In this document: positions 33,916 through 43,404 of the stretch, piece after piece
Position numbering within the stretch: position 1 is the first letter of the stretch
Layout of the letters: each line of letters opens with the position of its first letter
Assembly: GCA_963831005.1 (NCBI GenBank)
Contig: CAWHOW010000034.1
Location: forward strand, 62,001-126,000
Direction of reading: 5' to 3'
Source: CAWHOW01 sp963831005
GTDB lineage: Bacteria; Bacteroidota; Bacteroidia; Bacteroidales; CG2-30-32-10
Length of the DNA: 64,000 nucleotides
Notes under the pieces: model-generated
What the model saw: only the letters and a program-made list of their open reading frames with translations
Told to the model about the DNA's origin: nothing
Databases searched by the model: none
Program-made: the position numbers and the translations under genes

Positions 33916-35727
33916 TCAGTTACTCAGCATCGCAAGCTTCCTTACAGGGGCTTTTTTCTCCTGGTTTCGTATCGACATCCATACTACCTCGGCTATATCC
34001 TTCACCTCTGAAGTAGCGCCATTGGCAAATGTTTTTTTACATAAAGGGCAGGCGGTTACTATCACATCGGGATTATTTTGTTCAAGCTTGTTCAGTGAAT
34101 GTATGCGAAGCAGGTCGCGCTGAACGGAGTTCAACTGCAAACCTCCAAGACTGCTCCCGCAGCACAAACTCTTTTCCCTGCTTTGATTTATTTCCTGAAA
34201 TTTAGTGGATGAATGAAGCAGTTTTCTCGGCTCTTCATACACAAGGCTTCCCCTGCCCAGCTCGCATGGGTCGTGATAAGCAGTAGTTACGGGCAGTTTA
34301 TTCAATTTGATCTTTCCTTCCTCTTGCAGGCGAAGGATATACTGACTGTGATGCAGCACTTCAATGTTCAGCAGGTAATCTTCCTGGAAAACTTTAAGGC
34401 ATATAGGGCATGAAGTGACCAGTGTTTTAGCTCCCGATTCCTTTATAAGCCGGGTGTTCTTTTCGATCAGTTTATGTGCTTTCACTATTTCACCGGCTGT
34501 CATCAACGGCCTGCCGCAGCAAACACTTCCATCTTTGTCAAGGAAAAGATATTCTGTCCCCGATGCTTTTAATATAGATTCCATTGCTATCTTAATGGAA
34601 GGCGTAAGGTGGGTCATGCAGCCTGCAAAGTAAATTACAGGAGCAGGTTTTTCAACCACAGGCGTCAAATACTCGAAATTATGATTGCCCGTTGACAGTT
34701 CGAATCTTTTAGAAATACGTATATTATTGATGTTGATACCAACAGGGCAATATTCCTGGCATCTGCCGCAAAGCAAACAATCGAAAGCTTTTTCCTGGTT
34801 TATATTATTGTACCTGATGGACTGAAGGAAATAAACACTTTGCACATCCTTGGTATGGGCCACTTTCAATAGCTTGCATTTATCAATACAAATACCGCAG
34901 CGTGAACAGGAATGAACTTCAATTGCGGAGAACGAATTATACACTTTGCAGTTCCTGATGCCGAAGTTTCTGAGGAAGATCAAAACAACTTCAGTAAAGA
35001 TATGCATGTAACGCGAATAAGGAAGTCCGATGAAAAACAAAGCCAGCACTGATGAATAAGCCCACCATGCTATATACGAAAGGTGCTCAACTGGAAGGAA
35101 GGATGCAAAGAAATTTCCTGCTGAACCTGTAAGGAAACCACCATTATGATAGGTGCCCGATGTAAAGCTTTCAGCCAGAAAACGCAGGGGGAAAATAAAC
35201 CATAAGGTCATCATGGCAAGCCAATCGCCGAGTTTAAGACGCGTGGTCTTCTTCATACCAAACAAACGTGAATAAATTCTTTTAAATAAAGCTAACGCAA
35301 CACCTGAAAGTATTACTAAAAGAATAAAGTCCATAATGAACTTAAATTCGTTCACCCATGTATATCCCGAAAAATTATGGTTAAAGAATTTAAAGAAGAT
35401 AGGCTCGTAAGGTGCATTGAATGCCCTGTGCGTATGTATCTTTGATTCTATTGTTCCTCCTAAGATAAGCAACAGCCATCCTAAAGCAAAGCTCATGTGC
35501 ATGTACCCAAGCAGTGGATTTATTTTATAAACTTTACGGTGCAATAAGCTTTCCGTAAAGACTTCCTTGCAGGATGTAAATATTTTATAACTGAAAATAC
35601 CTTTAAGGAATTTGAACCTGTCGGCTTTACTTAAAGTGATTATCCAGTAAAGATATTTATATGCAAGAGTAAGTATAAGAATAATTGCTCCTACACAAAA
35701 CGGTATGACAAATGGGTCGTAGATCAT
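33916..35727 (-). CDS. DsrMK/HdrDE-like fusion: membrane cytochrome-type domain plus Fe-S/CCG domains
   Basis: 603 residues. The N-terminal ~270 residues have about six membrane helices of the nitrate-reductase-gamma/DsrM type. Then come two 4Fe-4S sites, C-S-R-C-G-I-C-I-D-K-C and C-L-L-C-G-R-C-Q-E-Y-C-P. Two CCG-type domains follow, with C-C-G-R-P, S-C-P-I-C-L, C-C-G-S-S-L-G-G and A-C-P-L-C, as in HdrD/DsrK/GlpC. Such proteins pass electrons between the quinone pool and a cytoplasmic partner. Its start overlaps the small Fe-S gene by 4 bases. It ends the Hdr-like operon. Confidence 0.88.
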   Translation of the reverse strand: MIYDPFVIPFCVGAIILILTLAYKYLYWIITLSKADRFKFLKGIFSYKIFTSCKEVFTESLLHRKVYKINPLLGYMHMSFALGWLLLILGGTIESKIHTHRAFNAPYEPIFFKFFNHNFSGYTWVNEFKFIMDFILLVILSGVALALFKRIYSRLFGMKKTTRLKLGDWLAMMTLWFIFPLRFLAESFTSGTYHNGGFLTGSAGNFFASFLPVEHLSYIAWWAYSSVLALFFIGLPYSRYMHIFTEVVLIFLRNFGIRNCKVYNSFSAIEVHSCSRCGICIDKCKLLKVAHTKDVQSVYFLQSIRYNNINQEKAFDCLLCGRCQEYCPVGININNIRISKRFELSTGNHNFEYLTPVVEKPAPVIYFAGCMTHLTPSIKIAMESILKASGTEYLFLDKDGSVCCGRPLMTAGEIVKAHKLIEKNTRLIKESGAKTLVTSCPICLKVFQEDYLLNIEVLHHSQYILRLQEEGKIKLNKLPVTTAYHDPCELGRGSLVYEEPRKLLHSSTKFQEINQSREKSLCCGSSLGGLQLNSVQRDLLRIHSLNKLEQNNPDVIVTACPLCKKTFANGATSEVKDIAEVVWMSIRNQEKKAPVRKLAMLSN

Positions 35728-36059
35728 AATGAATAAAGTTCTAAAGCCTGATTGATCTTCATAATTACATTGCGTGTATTAACACCTCTTGGGCAAGCCA
35801 GCGAACATTTTCCGCAAAGCATGCATTGCGAAATCTCTTTCCTTATTTCAGAAACATATCCTCGTTTAACCATAGTGATCATTCGACGCAGGTTCATCTC
35901 AGTGAAATTACCAGCACTGCATGTTGCCGTGCAGGTACCGCAGGCAAAGCAAACATTAAAGGAAGGCTCATGCTCTTTGACATAAGAGGCAATCCTTCTG
36001 TCTCCCTTATCGAAATCGAGCTGCCTGTCGTTGCTCAGTGTATATCCGAAATTTATCAT
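35724..36059 (-). CDS. HdrC-like 4Fe-4S dicluster protein (small)
   Basis: 111 residues with two sites, C-F-A-C-G-T-C-T-A-T-C-S and C-M-L-C-G-K-C-S-L-A-C-P-R-G. This is the HdrC layout, linking a flavin subunit to a CCG subunit. It overlaps the 603-residue gene by ATGA-type coupling (4 bases). It is a second, shorter HdrC in the same operon, as seen in duplicated Hdr systems. Confidence 0.88.
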   Translation of the reverse strand: MINFGYTLSNDRQLDFDKGDRRIASYVKEHEPSFNVCFACGTCTATCSAGNFTEMNLRRMITMVKRGYVSEIRKEISQCMLCGKCSLACPRGVNTRNVIMKINQALELYSL

Positions 36060-36077
36060 TGTTGTTTCTTTTATTCT

Positions 36078-36204
36078 AAAAGGTACAAGGTATGTGGTAT
36101 AAAGGTATAGGGTATAGAGGTATAATTTTATGACGATCTTTACTATTTCCCTTTTCCTTTCATATTCCTTAATACCTTATTTCCATATACCTCTATACCT
36201 TTTT
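36078..36204. repeat. Palindromic spacer built of GGTATA words inside the Hdr operon
   Basis: AAAAGGTACAAGGTATG at the left and the complement of AAAAGGTATAGAGGTATA at the right end form an imperfect inverted repeat of about 127 bp. It fills the gap between the hdrA-like stop codon (36203) and the next gene (36059). No coding signal. Confidence 0.6.
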
Positions 36205-37258
36205 AAACCAGCGTAATTCGTTTTTCTATTTCATAACCCTCAAGGAAATTTGCTGTCATAAGCGCAGCAGCACGTGCATCAGCAAACACATTATTTATCG
36301 TTCTCGGAGCCATGCAGCAGCCTGCAAAGAAAACTCCCGGAACATTAGATACTGTTGTCATGGTATGCTGATCCTGGCATTTAAAGAAACCATTCGGTCC
36401 GAAGTTTAGACCTAGCATAGCACCTATCTTTTTTGTTCCTTCAGAAGGCACCATGCCAACCATCAGCACCAGCATATCCACACTCATGCGCATTGGCCTT
36501 CCGGCTAGCGTGTCCTCAACTTTTACCAGTATAGAACCATCCATGTTTTCGCATGCTTCAGATAACCTGCCGCGGATAAAATTCACTGCATGTTTTTCCT
36601 GTGCCTGTTTATAAAGCGTTTCGAAATGCATGCCAAACATGCGGAGGTCCATGTAAAAGCAATAAACCTCTGCATCATGGATCTTTTCCTTTATCTCAAT
36701 GGATTGCTTTACTGCAGTAACACAGCAAACTTTGGAACAATAAACATTACCAACTTTTTCGTCACGTGAACCAACACAATGAACTATTCCGATCTTCTTC
36801 GGTGTTTTCCCTTGTGCATTTACAAGTGGCTTCCCTGAAAGGAACATTTCTTCCAGTTCGGCAGAAGTTACAACGTTATCATAAATACCATAGCCATATT
36901 CTTCCTTTTTGCGTGCATCAAATACATCATAACCGGTAGCAACAATAACCGCATCCGATTCGAATGATTTACCGTCGGCAAGCTTTACATTGAATACCTT
37001 TCCGTTCTTTCGCGCATCAATGACATCTGCATTTTTCAGCACATTTACTTTTGCAAGTTCAACTCCTTTTTCAAGAAATTCAACCACATCTTTACCAAGA
37101 CGCATGGTTGGAAACAGTTTTTCCCACCCAAGCAGATGACCGCCAAGCTGGTTGCTCTTTTCTAGAAGTGTAACTTCATGTCCCATTGCGGCAAGATTTG
37201 CAGAAGATTCCATCCCTGCAATGCCTCCGCCAATAACGATTACTCTTTTCTTACTCAT
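36203..37258 (-). CDS. hdrA: HdrA-like FAD-dependent oxidoreductase
   Basis: 351 residues. It has an N-terminal dinucleotide site V-I-V-I-G-G-G-I-A-G-M-E-S near residues 5-17, the HdrA cysteine region H-C-V-G-S-R-D ... Y-C-S-K-V-C-C, and a second flavin segment V-F-F-A-G-C-C-M-A-P. It is the short HdrA form without the extra ferredoxin domains of methanogen HdrA. It would bind FAD and a 4Fe-4S cluster and sit between HdrC and another redox partner. It follows hdrB by about 150 bases containing a repeat. Confidence 0.9.
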   Translation of the reverse strand: MSKKRVIVIGGGIAGMESSANLAAMGHEVTLLEKSNQLGGHLLGWEKLFPTMRLGKDVVEFLEKGVELAKVNVLKNADVIDARKNGKVFNVKLADGKSFESDAVIVATGYDVFDARKKEEYGYGIYDNVVTSAELEEMFLSGKPLVNAQGKTPKKIGIVHCVGSRDEKVGNVYCSKVCCVTAVKQSIEIKEKIHDAEVYCFYMDLRMFGMHFETLYKQAQEKHAVNFIRGRLSEACENMDGSILVKVEDTLAGRPMRMSVDMLVLMVGMVPSEGTKKIGAMLGLNFGPNGFFKCQDQHTMTTVSNVPGVFFAGCCMAPRTINNVFADARAAALMTANFLEGYEIEKRITLV

Positions 37259-37300
37259 GCTTATCCGTGATTAAGATTTTCATTTAAAATAAAAAAATGG

Positions 37301-37368
37301 AACACTGATGACGCTGATGCTTATGATTTACACTGATTTTATCAGTGATCACCAGTCTAATCAGTGTT
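37301..37368. repeat. Hairpin repeat AACACTGAT ... ATCAGTGTT
   Basis: AACACTGAT (37301-37309) and ATCAGTGTT (37360-37368) with an inner pair ACACTGATtttATCAGTG. The flanks GACGCTGATG and TCTGCGTTC match the degenerate copy near 20586. This dispersed element lies in the hdrB-hdrA gap. Confidence 0.6.
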
Positions 37369-37411
37369 ATCTGCGTTCTATAAACCATACTACAATTCTT
37401 GTTTTGCATGG

Positions 37412-38482
37412 TTAACAAACTCTCAGATTTACCGGTTTTTCAGGAACGCCTAATGTCACCCCATTCTTGTCATTATACTTTTTTGAAGGATCATAAGGTA
37501 TCCCTATCTTTTCCATTAATGGTTCACACGAAACCTGGTGAACCTGTAATCCTAGATCCCATGGATCGTAGCCCAGAACAAGGCCTGCAAGTTCTTCATA
37601 CGTGAAAACAGGAATACCATGACCATCTTTTCCATACGTTTTTCCTTCCATCTCTGCAATAGCATATTGCCATTTATCAAGGAACATAGGACATCCGGGA
37701 CAATTGGTAAGAATGAGATCTGGTTTGTATGGTTCCATGGATTCGAATTTCTTATGCGAACAGGACATTGAATATCCGCGGTTAGCCTGAACCAGATATT
37801 GCCTGAATCCAAATCCACAGCAATGTCTTCTTTCAGGATAATCTATCACCTCGCCTCCCCATTCTTCAATCATTCCGGTAAGTACATAAGGATATTCCGC
37901 ACCGCCTACACCTTTATCAGGAAACATCTTTGCATAATGACAACCGATATGATCAACTACTTTTAGCGGCTTACCTGTTTCTTTATCAATAAGTTTGAAT
38001 TTTGCTTTCTGTGCAATTTCTTTCCTGAATTTATATATTATATCGCTTGCATGTGCAAGATTCTTAGGAATATTAAATTCTCTGCCGGTGGCTTGTTTTA
38101 GATACTTCCTTACTTTTTCTTCCACTTCAGGAAAATGATGCCAGGTATCTAGTACTTCAGTATAAATTCCAAAAGAAGTAATACATGAAGGGGCAAGATT
38201 TTCATACCCGGCCTCTGTCATCAGTGCAAACTGACGTGCGACAACGGTCATCATGGTATCAATGGGAACAATATCACCATGATAACCTATACCTGTGCAT
38301 GTAGTATGACAGGGATGCTCATAAACATCTTTCCCGAGTTCATCACGCATGATACGCAGAAAGGTTGTTTCGGAACCGGGGAAAAAATTCTGGCGCACAC
38401 AACTGCGAACGTAAAAGTATTTATCATCGGCTATTTCTTTCTGGTATTCTTTCCAGATCGCCTGTTTGCCTTCTTCTTTCAT
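37412..38482 (-). CDS. hdrB: HdrB-like CCG-domain protein
   Basis: 356 residues with two CCG-type cysteine motifs. The first is S-C-V-R-Q ... H-P-C-H-T-T-C-T-G ... P-S-C-I. The second is H-I-G-C-H-Y ... R-H-C-C-G-F-G-F-R ... N-C-P-G-C-P. In heterodisulfide reductases these bind non-cubane 4Fe-4S clusters that reduce disulfides; in related bacterial systems the substrate is different and unknown. Its first codons overlap the hdrC stop by 4 bases (ATGA), so the two are coupled. Confidence 0.9.
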   Translation of the reverse strand: MKEEGKQAIWKEYQKEIADDKYFYVRSCVRQNFFPGSETTFLRIMRDELGKDVYEHPCHTTCTGIGYHGDIVPIDTMMTVVARQFALMTEAGYENLAPSCITSFGIYTEVLDTWHHFPEVEEKVRKYLKQATGREFNIPKNLAHASDIIYKFRKEIAQKAKFKLIDKETGKPLKVVDHIGCHYAKMFPDKGVGGAEYPYVLTGMIEEWGGEVIDYPERRHCCGFGFRQYLVQANRGYSMSCSHKKFESMEPYKPDLILTNCPGCPMFLDKWQYAIAEMEGKTYGKDGHGIPVFTYEELAGLVLGYDPWDLGLQVHQVSCEPLMEKIGIPYDPSKKYNDKNGVTLGVPEKPVNLRVC

Positions 38483-39189
38483 TTTCTGTTATGTGAATTA
38501 TCGTTGTGTGAATAAATATGTGAAAAATATTCATTATCAATGCCATCACCGAAAGCCAAACCTAATTCTTCTGCTTTCTGCTTAGAGAATTTTTCAATTT
38601 TTTCGAAACGTGCGTTTCCTCCGGTTACTTCAAAAATCTTCCTTACCTCATCCATTGCCTCTTCCGGTATTTTTCTCAGTATTCCAGGACCGTCTCCTTT
38701 ATAATTTGCTCCGAGTTTATCCAAATGTTCTTCCCAGAATTTCTGACGCCAGTCCCAAACAGGACCTTGTTCGGCATACATATCCGTACCTATACCTTCT
38801 AAATAGAGGCAATATCCATGAGTTAATATCCACCCCCCAACTACTCTTTTCATAAATAATTGTTGCCGGCCTTTTTCAGATTCCACAAAGTAACCTTCTT
38901 CCTGTGATAACGAACGAAGCGCCATAATAACAAGTCCCGGAGCATTCCCACGCGGGCATCTTGTTTTGCACGACATACATTCGCCGCAATACCATATAGT
39001 ATCGCTTTTTAGCAGGTCTTTAATTTCGTCTTCATTCCGGTTTTGTACAGTATCAACTATAACCCTTGGATCGTAGTTGTAAAAAGATGCTGCCGCACAT
39101 ATTGCAGTACAGGTTCCGCAATTGATACAGGCTTTCACACCTTCCTGAAACCTCACATCTTCAAGTAGTTTATTATAAAGTTCACCCAT
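38479..39189 (-). CDS. hdrC: HdrC-like 4Fe-4S protein, first gene of the Hdr-like operon
   Basis: 236 residues with C-I-N-C-G-T-C-T-A-I-C-A and C-G-E-C-M-S-C-K-T-R-C-P-R-G. A long C-terminal extension of about 130 residues without cysteines follows. HdrC ferries electrons between the flavin subunit HdrA and the CCG subunit HdrB. The promoter must lie between 39190 and the divergent TetR gene at 39413, so the regulator's operator at 39371 could also affect this operon. Confidence 0.9.
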   Translation of the reverse strand: MGELYNKLLEDVRFQEGVKACINCGTCTAICAAASFYNYDPRVIVDTVQNRNEDEIKDLLKSDTIWYCGECMSCKTRCPRGNAPGLVIMALRSLSQEEGYFVESEKGRQQLFMKRVVGGWILTHGYCLYLEGIGTDMYAEQGPVWDWRQKFWEEHLDKLGANYKGDGPGILRKIPEEAMDEVRKIFEVTGGNARFEKIEKFSKQKAEELGLAFGDGIDNEYFSHIYSHNDNSHNRK

Positions 39190-39340
39190 TTTTCAGATTC
39201 AACGTATATTGTATATAGAATTAGTCGGCAAAGATAAATACTTTTTCTAAAAAACAAATTATTTTACAAAAAAGATAAAATAATTATCAAAAATAATAAG
39301 TCAAGTCTTGATCAGTTTCTAAAAAATTACAGAAAATAAT

Positions 39341-39388
39341 TTGTTGTATTAAAATCTTGTTTACTTTTGCAAACCGTACGGTCGGTTT
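39341..39388 (+). promoter_or_regulatory. Promoter (TTG -33 / TACTTTTG -7) followed by a TetR-type operator
   Basis: TTG at 39341 and TACTTTTG at 39362-39369 have the 18-19 bp spacing of Bacteroidota promoters. Directly after it, 39371-39388 is AAACCGTACGGTCGGTTT, with two nested dyads (AAACCG/CGGTTT and ACCGTACGGT). A repressor here would cover the transcription start. The likely ligand-bound repressor is the TetR product of the next gene, an autoregulated layout. Confidence 0.65.
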
Positions 39389-39412
39389 TATATATAAAAG
39401 GGTATAAATTAA

Positions 39413-40030
39413 ATGGGCAAAAAAGGCTTAGATACAAGAAATACTATACTTAAGGTCGCTTTACAGCTATTCTTTACAGAAGGCTATAAGGATGTTTCGT
39501 ACCAGGATCTGATTGAAAAAACAGGTTTATCGAAAGGCGCTATTTATCATCACTTCAAATCTAAAGAAGAGATATTGATTTCTGTTTTTGAATTTTTCCT
39601 GCAAACCAGCCAGCAGCCTGTTGTTGTAAAACCTGAAGATATAGTTAAGAGTCAGGAATCATTTAGAAAACTATTCATTGATACCAAGAAAGAACAATTT
39701 GAAAGCTTCAAAAAAATACTGAATACAAAAACATTAAAAGTCAACAAACTTTTATTTTTCCTAGAAGCGATAAATGAAAATGAGAAACTAAAAAAGATCA
39801 TATACGATTTGATGAAGCAGGAAACCAAGTTTCTTGAAAAATGTTTCCTTGGCTTAAAAAAGAATAATAAGCTCCCCGAAGGAAAAAGCCCTGCCTTATT
39901 GGCTAAAGCTATTTACTGGATGCTGCAGGGCGCAGAGATGATAATTATATTTGAGCAAAATGATATTCGGGAAAATGACTTTATAAATATTTATAACAAA
40001 ACCATTACTGATTTTTTTAAAATAATTTAA
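39413..40030 (+). CDS. TetR/AcrR-family transcriptional regulator
   Basis: 205 residues. The N-terminal helix-turn-helix reads R-N-T-I-L-K-V-A-L-Q-L-F ... G-L-S-K-G-A-I-Y-H-H-F-K-S-K-E-E-I. The rest is the helical ligand domain, with no recognised ligand. It heads the operon that continues with the LolA-like and ABC genes (next gene 11 bases on), so it probably represses this export system and itself through the operator at 39371. Confidence 0.9.
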   Translation: MGKKGLDTRNTILKVALQLFFTEGYKDVSYQDLIEKTGLSKGAIYHHFKSKEEILISVFEFFLQTSQQPVVVKPEDIVKSQESFRKLFIDTKKEQFESFKKILNTKTLKVNKLLFFLEAINENEKLKKIIYDLMKQETKFLEKCFLGLKKNNKLPEGKSPALLAKAIYWMLQGAEMIIIFEQNDIRENDFINIYNKTITDFFKII

Positions 40031-40041
40031 AGTTTCAACCT

Positions 40042-40797
40042 ATGAAAAAGATACCATATATTTTCCTTGTCGTTACAGCATTCTTCATTGTTTCTTTTTC
40101 GGGTGATGATCAGACGGCAAAGGATATAGTAACCAAAGCTGAAAACAATATCAGAGGATTAACGTCAATATCTGAAATGACCATACAAATAGTACGCCCT
40201 ACATGGACACGCTCTATGAGCATTAAGGCTTGGACAAAAGGGGAGCAGTATTCATTAATGGTAGTTACTGCCCCTGCAAAAGATGCAGGCACAATTATTC
40301 TTAAACGAATTAAAGAGATTTGGAATTATGTACCAAGTATTGAAAAAGTGGTTAAACTTCCTCCTTCCATGATGTCGCAAAGCTTCATGGGAACTGATTT
40401 TACCAATGATGACCTTGTAAAAGCTTCTTCCCGCATAGATGATTACACACATAAAATAGTCGGCGAAAGTGTTATTGAAGGACGAAAATGCTGGAAAATT
40501 GAGATGGTGCCAACACTGGATGCTGCAGTGGTTTGGGGCAAAGTGAATATGTGGATAGACCAGAAAGATTATCTGGAATTAAAAATGGAGTTTTATGATG
40601 AAGATAGTAAGCTCGTAAATACTATGCAGTGTTCCGATATCAAGGTAATGGGGGGAAGAACAATGCCCTGTAAAATGGAAATGATACCTGCTGATAAAAA
40701 GGGTCAGGAAACGGTTATAATATATAATAGCGCAATATTCAATCAGCCTATTTCTGATGATTTTTTCACTACACAAAATATGAAAAAAGCAAAATAA
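40042..40797 (+). CDS. Outer-membrane lipoprotein-sorting (LolA/LolB-fold) protein
   Basis: 251 residues with a signal peptide (about 1-20) and the eleven-stranded half-barrel of the LolA superfamily. Signature parts are A-K-D-A-G-T-I-I-L-K ... I-W-N-Y-V-P-S-I-E-K-V-V-K-L-P-P-S-M-M-S-Q-S-F-M-G-T-D-F-T-N-D-D, which is typical of the DUF4292/outer membrane lipoprotein-sorting family. It likely carries a lipid or lipoprotein across the periplasm for the ABC transporter encoded just downstream. Confidence 0.88.
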   Translation: MKKIPYIFLVVTAFFIVSFSGDDQTAKDIVTKAENNIRGLTSISEMTIQIVRPTWTRSMSIKAWTKGEQYSLMVVTAPAKDAGTIILKRIKEIWNYVPSIEKVVKLPPSMMSQSFMGTDFTNDDLVKASSRIDDYTHKIVGESVIEGRKCWKIEMVPTLDAAVVWGKVNMWIDQKDYLELKMEFYDEDSKLVNTMQCSDIKVMGGRTMPCKMEMIPADKKGQETVIIYNSAIFNQPISDDFFTTQNMKKAK

Positions 40798-40941
40798 TAA
40801 AGTCTATCCATAATGCCAGATCTCTGCGTTGCTTTCCGAAAAAACATGCTCATTTACATTAGTAAACTGCGCTATTTTTTCGTTCAAGCGCCTTGACCTC
40901 GAACATTCTGAATAAGACTTTAACTTAATAAACTAAAAATA

Positions 40942-42159
40942 ATGTATTTAAAACTTGCATGGAGAAATATGTGGCGCAGCAGGCGGAGAACGCTAATCAC
41001 GATCTCTTCCATTTTCTTTGCTGTGATCTTCGCCGTACTTATGCGTGTTATTATAGTCGGCATGTTTGATAAAATGATTGCTGATACAGTGAGCATTTCA
41101 AGTGGATATATCCAGATCCATCACAGCGGATACTGGGAGAATAGGTCAATTGACAGCACCTTTGAAGAAAACCCAAAACTAGACTCTATCATCAATAAAG
41201 AAAAGAAAATTACCTCGTGGACTCCGCGTTTAGAATCGTTTGCGCTGGCATCTTCCGGAGAGCGCACCAAGGGTATGATGGTTATTGGTATTGACCCTGT
41301 AAAAGAAAATAAATTATCCAATCTTTCTCAAAAAGTAATTGCAGGTAAGTATATAACAGATAGCGATAAAAGCATTTTGCTCGCCGAAGGACTGGCAGAA
41401 TATTTAAAACTAAGAGTTAATGATACAGTGGTATTGCTTGGGCAGGGATATGAAGGGAATATGGCAGCAGGTAAATATGCTATAAAAGGAATAGTGAGCC
41501 TTGGTGTCCCTGAAATGAATAAGTCAATGGCATGGCTTCCTATGGCATGCAGCAGGGACTTCTTAAGCACTGGAGCGAGGTATTCATCCATATCATTAAT
41601 GCTTGACGACAGGAATAAACTGGAAACAATCAGGCAAAGTATCATTAAACAAACAAGCGGATCGAATTATGAAGTTATGACATGGCAGGAAATGATACCT
41701 GAATTAGACCAGCTTTTCCAGTCAAAAATGGCTCAGAATTATATACAATCAGGAGTGCTTTATCTTGTGATCGCCTTTGGACTTTTTGGAACCATCCTTA
41801 TGATGCTCAATGAAAGGACACGTGAATTCGGGATACTCATTGCAATCGGAATGAAGAAGAGAATCCTGTCTATAGTGGTTGTAATGGAAATGATATTGAT
41901 GTCGATAGTGGGAACAATACTTGGTATAGCAGTGGCATACCCTCTGGTGTTATATTTCCGTTATCATCCGATATACCTGGGAGGAAGCTATGGCAAAGCG
42001 ATTGAGAAGTTCAATTTCGAACCTATCTTACAGCCATCGGTTGATTTTTATAATTTCATTGTACAGGGATACGTAGTTCTATCAATAGCTGTTGCCCTAT
42101 CCCTGTTTGCCATATATAAAATTCATAAAATTAAAGCCATCAGAGCAATAAATAGTTAA
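40942..42159 (+). CDS. LolC/E-type ABC transporter permease (FtsX/MacB fold)
   Basis: 405 residues. One N-terminal membrane helix (about 20-42) is followed by a large periplasmic domain and three C-terminal helices, with M-N-E-R-T-R-E-F-G-I-L-I-A-I-G-M at the start of the FtsX module. Such permeases pull substrates out of the inner membrane rather than through a channel. It forms a pair with the next permease (3-base gap). The gap upstream holds 144 bases without a clear element. Confidence 0.9.
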   Translation: MYLKLAWRNMWRSRRRTLITISSIFFAVIFAVLMRVIIVGMFDKMIADTVSISSGYIQIHHSGYWENRSIDSTFEENPKLDSIINKEKKITSWTPRLESFALASSGERTKGMMVIGIDPVKENKLSNLSQKVIAGKYITDSDKSILLAEGLAEYLKLRVNDTVVLLGQGYEGNMAAGKYAIKGIVSLGVPEMNKSMAWLPMACSRDFLSTGARYSSISLMLDDRNKLETIRQSIIKQTSGSNYEVMTWQEMIPELDQLFQSKMAQNYIQSGVLYLVIAFGLFGTILMMLNERTREFGILIAIGMKKRILSIVVVMEMILMSIVGTILGIAVAYPLVLYFRYHPIYLGGSYGKAIEKFNFEPILQPSVDFYNFIVQGYVVLSIAVALSLFAIYKIHKIKAIRAINS

Positions 42160-42162
42160 GTT

Positions 42163-43398
42163 ATGCTTTTAAAAATAGCGTGGAGAAATATCTGGAGAAA
42201 CAAAACGCGCAGTATTGTTGTCATTGCGTCGGTAGCAGTCGGCTTATTTGCCGGGATGTTCATGATGGCATTTTTCTGGGGAATGCTGAGACAGGAAATT
42301 GATAATGCCGTCGAAACCCAGCTTGCTCATGTGCAATTTCATAATCCTGCATTCCCCGACGACAAAGAAGTTAAAGATACCATTGCAAATGCTAACTCCA
42401 TCATTGATAAACTAAAGAAAGATGCAAATGTAAAAGCCGTATCGGGCAGGATAATTACCACCGGAATGATTTCCTCTTCATCAATTGCATCAGGAGTGGA
42501 AATTCATGGCATTCATCCTTCTGATGAAAAAGCGGTAAGCAATATCTATCAGTATATAGAGGATGGGGTGTATTTCACAGGTGTAAAGAAAAATGCCGTG
42601 CCTGCCGGCAGGCAGGAGATAGTGTTGGGGAAGAAGCTTGCAGAAAAACTAGGAATAAAACTTCACAGCAAGATAGTCCTTACATTTCAGTCAAAGAGCG
42701 GCGATCTAACGGCAGGCTCTTTCAGGGTTGCAGGTATATTCCGTTCACGGAATTCCATGCTTGATGCTTCCACTGTATTTACAAATTACAACGATCTTGC
42801 ACAATTACTTGGACTGGAGACAGAGGTGCATGAAATAGCCGTCATTCTTAAAGACGGTACTAAAGTAGATACCGTTGCTGCAGGTTTAAAAAAGCAATAT
42901 CCTTCGTTACTAGTTCAAACCTGGAAAGAAGTATCGCCCGAGATGGATTTTCTTATAGGTGTTTTCGACCAGATAATGTATATCTTAATAGGTATTATTC
43001 TTCTTGCCCTGATGTTCGGTATTATTAACACTATGCTGATGGCTGTGCTGGAAAGGCAAAGGGAATTCGGAGTGCTGATGGCTGTAGGTATGAACAAGCC
43101 ACGCATATTTTTTATGGTGGTGATTGAATCAGTGATGATGACCTGCGTTGGCATACCTGTAGGGATACTTCTTACCATTGGAGTGGTAGATTTACTTGCA
43201 AAACATGGCATCGACCTGTCAGTATTCTCTCAGGCCTTATCACAGTTCGGGTTCGGCAACATTATGTATCCCGAACTGCATACATCCATGTTCTTTACTG
43301 TTTCCATAATGACGGCAGTCACAGCTGTCTTGTCCGCGATATATCCAGCTTTAAAAGCATTGAAATATAAACCCGCAATAGCAATACATAAAATATAA
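42163..43398 (+). CDS. LolC/E-type ABC transporter permease, second subunit
   Basis: 411 residues with the same 1+3 helix plan as its neighbour. The FtsX module begins L-E-R-Q-R-E-F-G-V-L-M-A-V-G-M. The two share the start pattern W-R-N-I/M-W-R. They probably form a heterodimer with the ATPase encoded 6 bases downstream. Confidence 0.9.
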   Translation: MLLKIAWRNIWRNKTRSIVVIASVAVGLFAGMFMMAFFWGMLRQEIDNAVETQLAHVQFHNPAFPDDKEVKDTIANANSIIDKLKKDANVKAVSGRIITTGMISSSSIASGVEIHGIHPSDEKAVSNIYQYIEDGVYFTGVKKNAVPAGRQEIVLGKKLAEKLGIKLHSKIVLTFQSKSGDLTAGSFRVAGIFRSRNSMLDASTVFTNYNDLAQLLGLETEVHEIAVILKDGTKVDTVAAGLKKQYPSLLVQTWKEVSPEMDFLIGVFDQIMYILIGIILLALMFGIINTMLMAVLERQREFGVLMAVGMNKPRIFFMVVIESVMMTCVGIPVGILLTIGVVDLLAKHGIDLSVFSQALSQFGFGNIMYPELHTSMFFTVSIMTAVTAVLSAIYPALKALKYKPAIAIHKI

Positions 43399-43404
43399 TT
43401 TACC

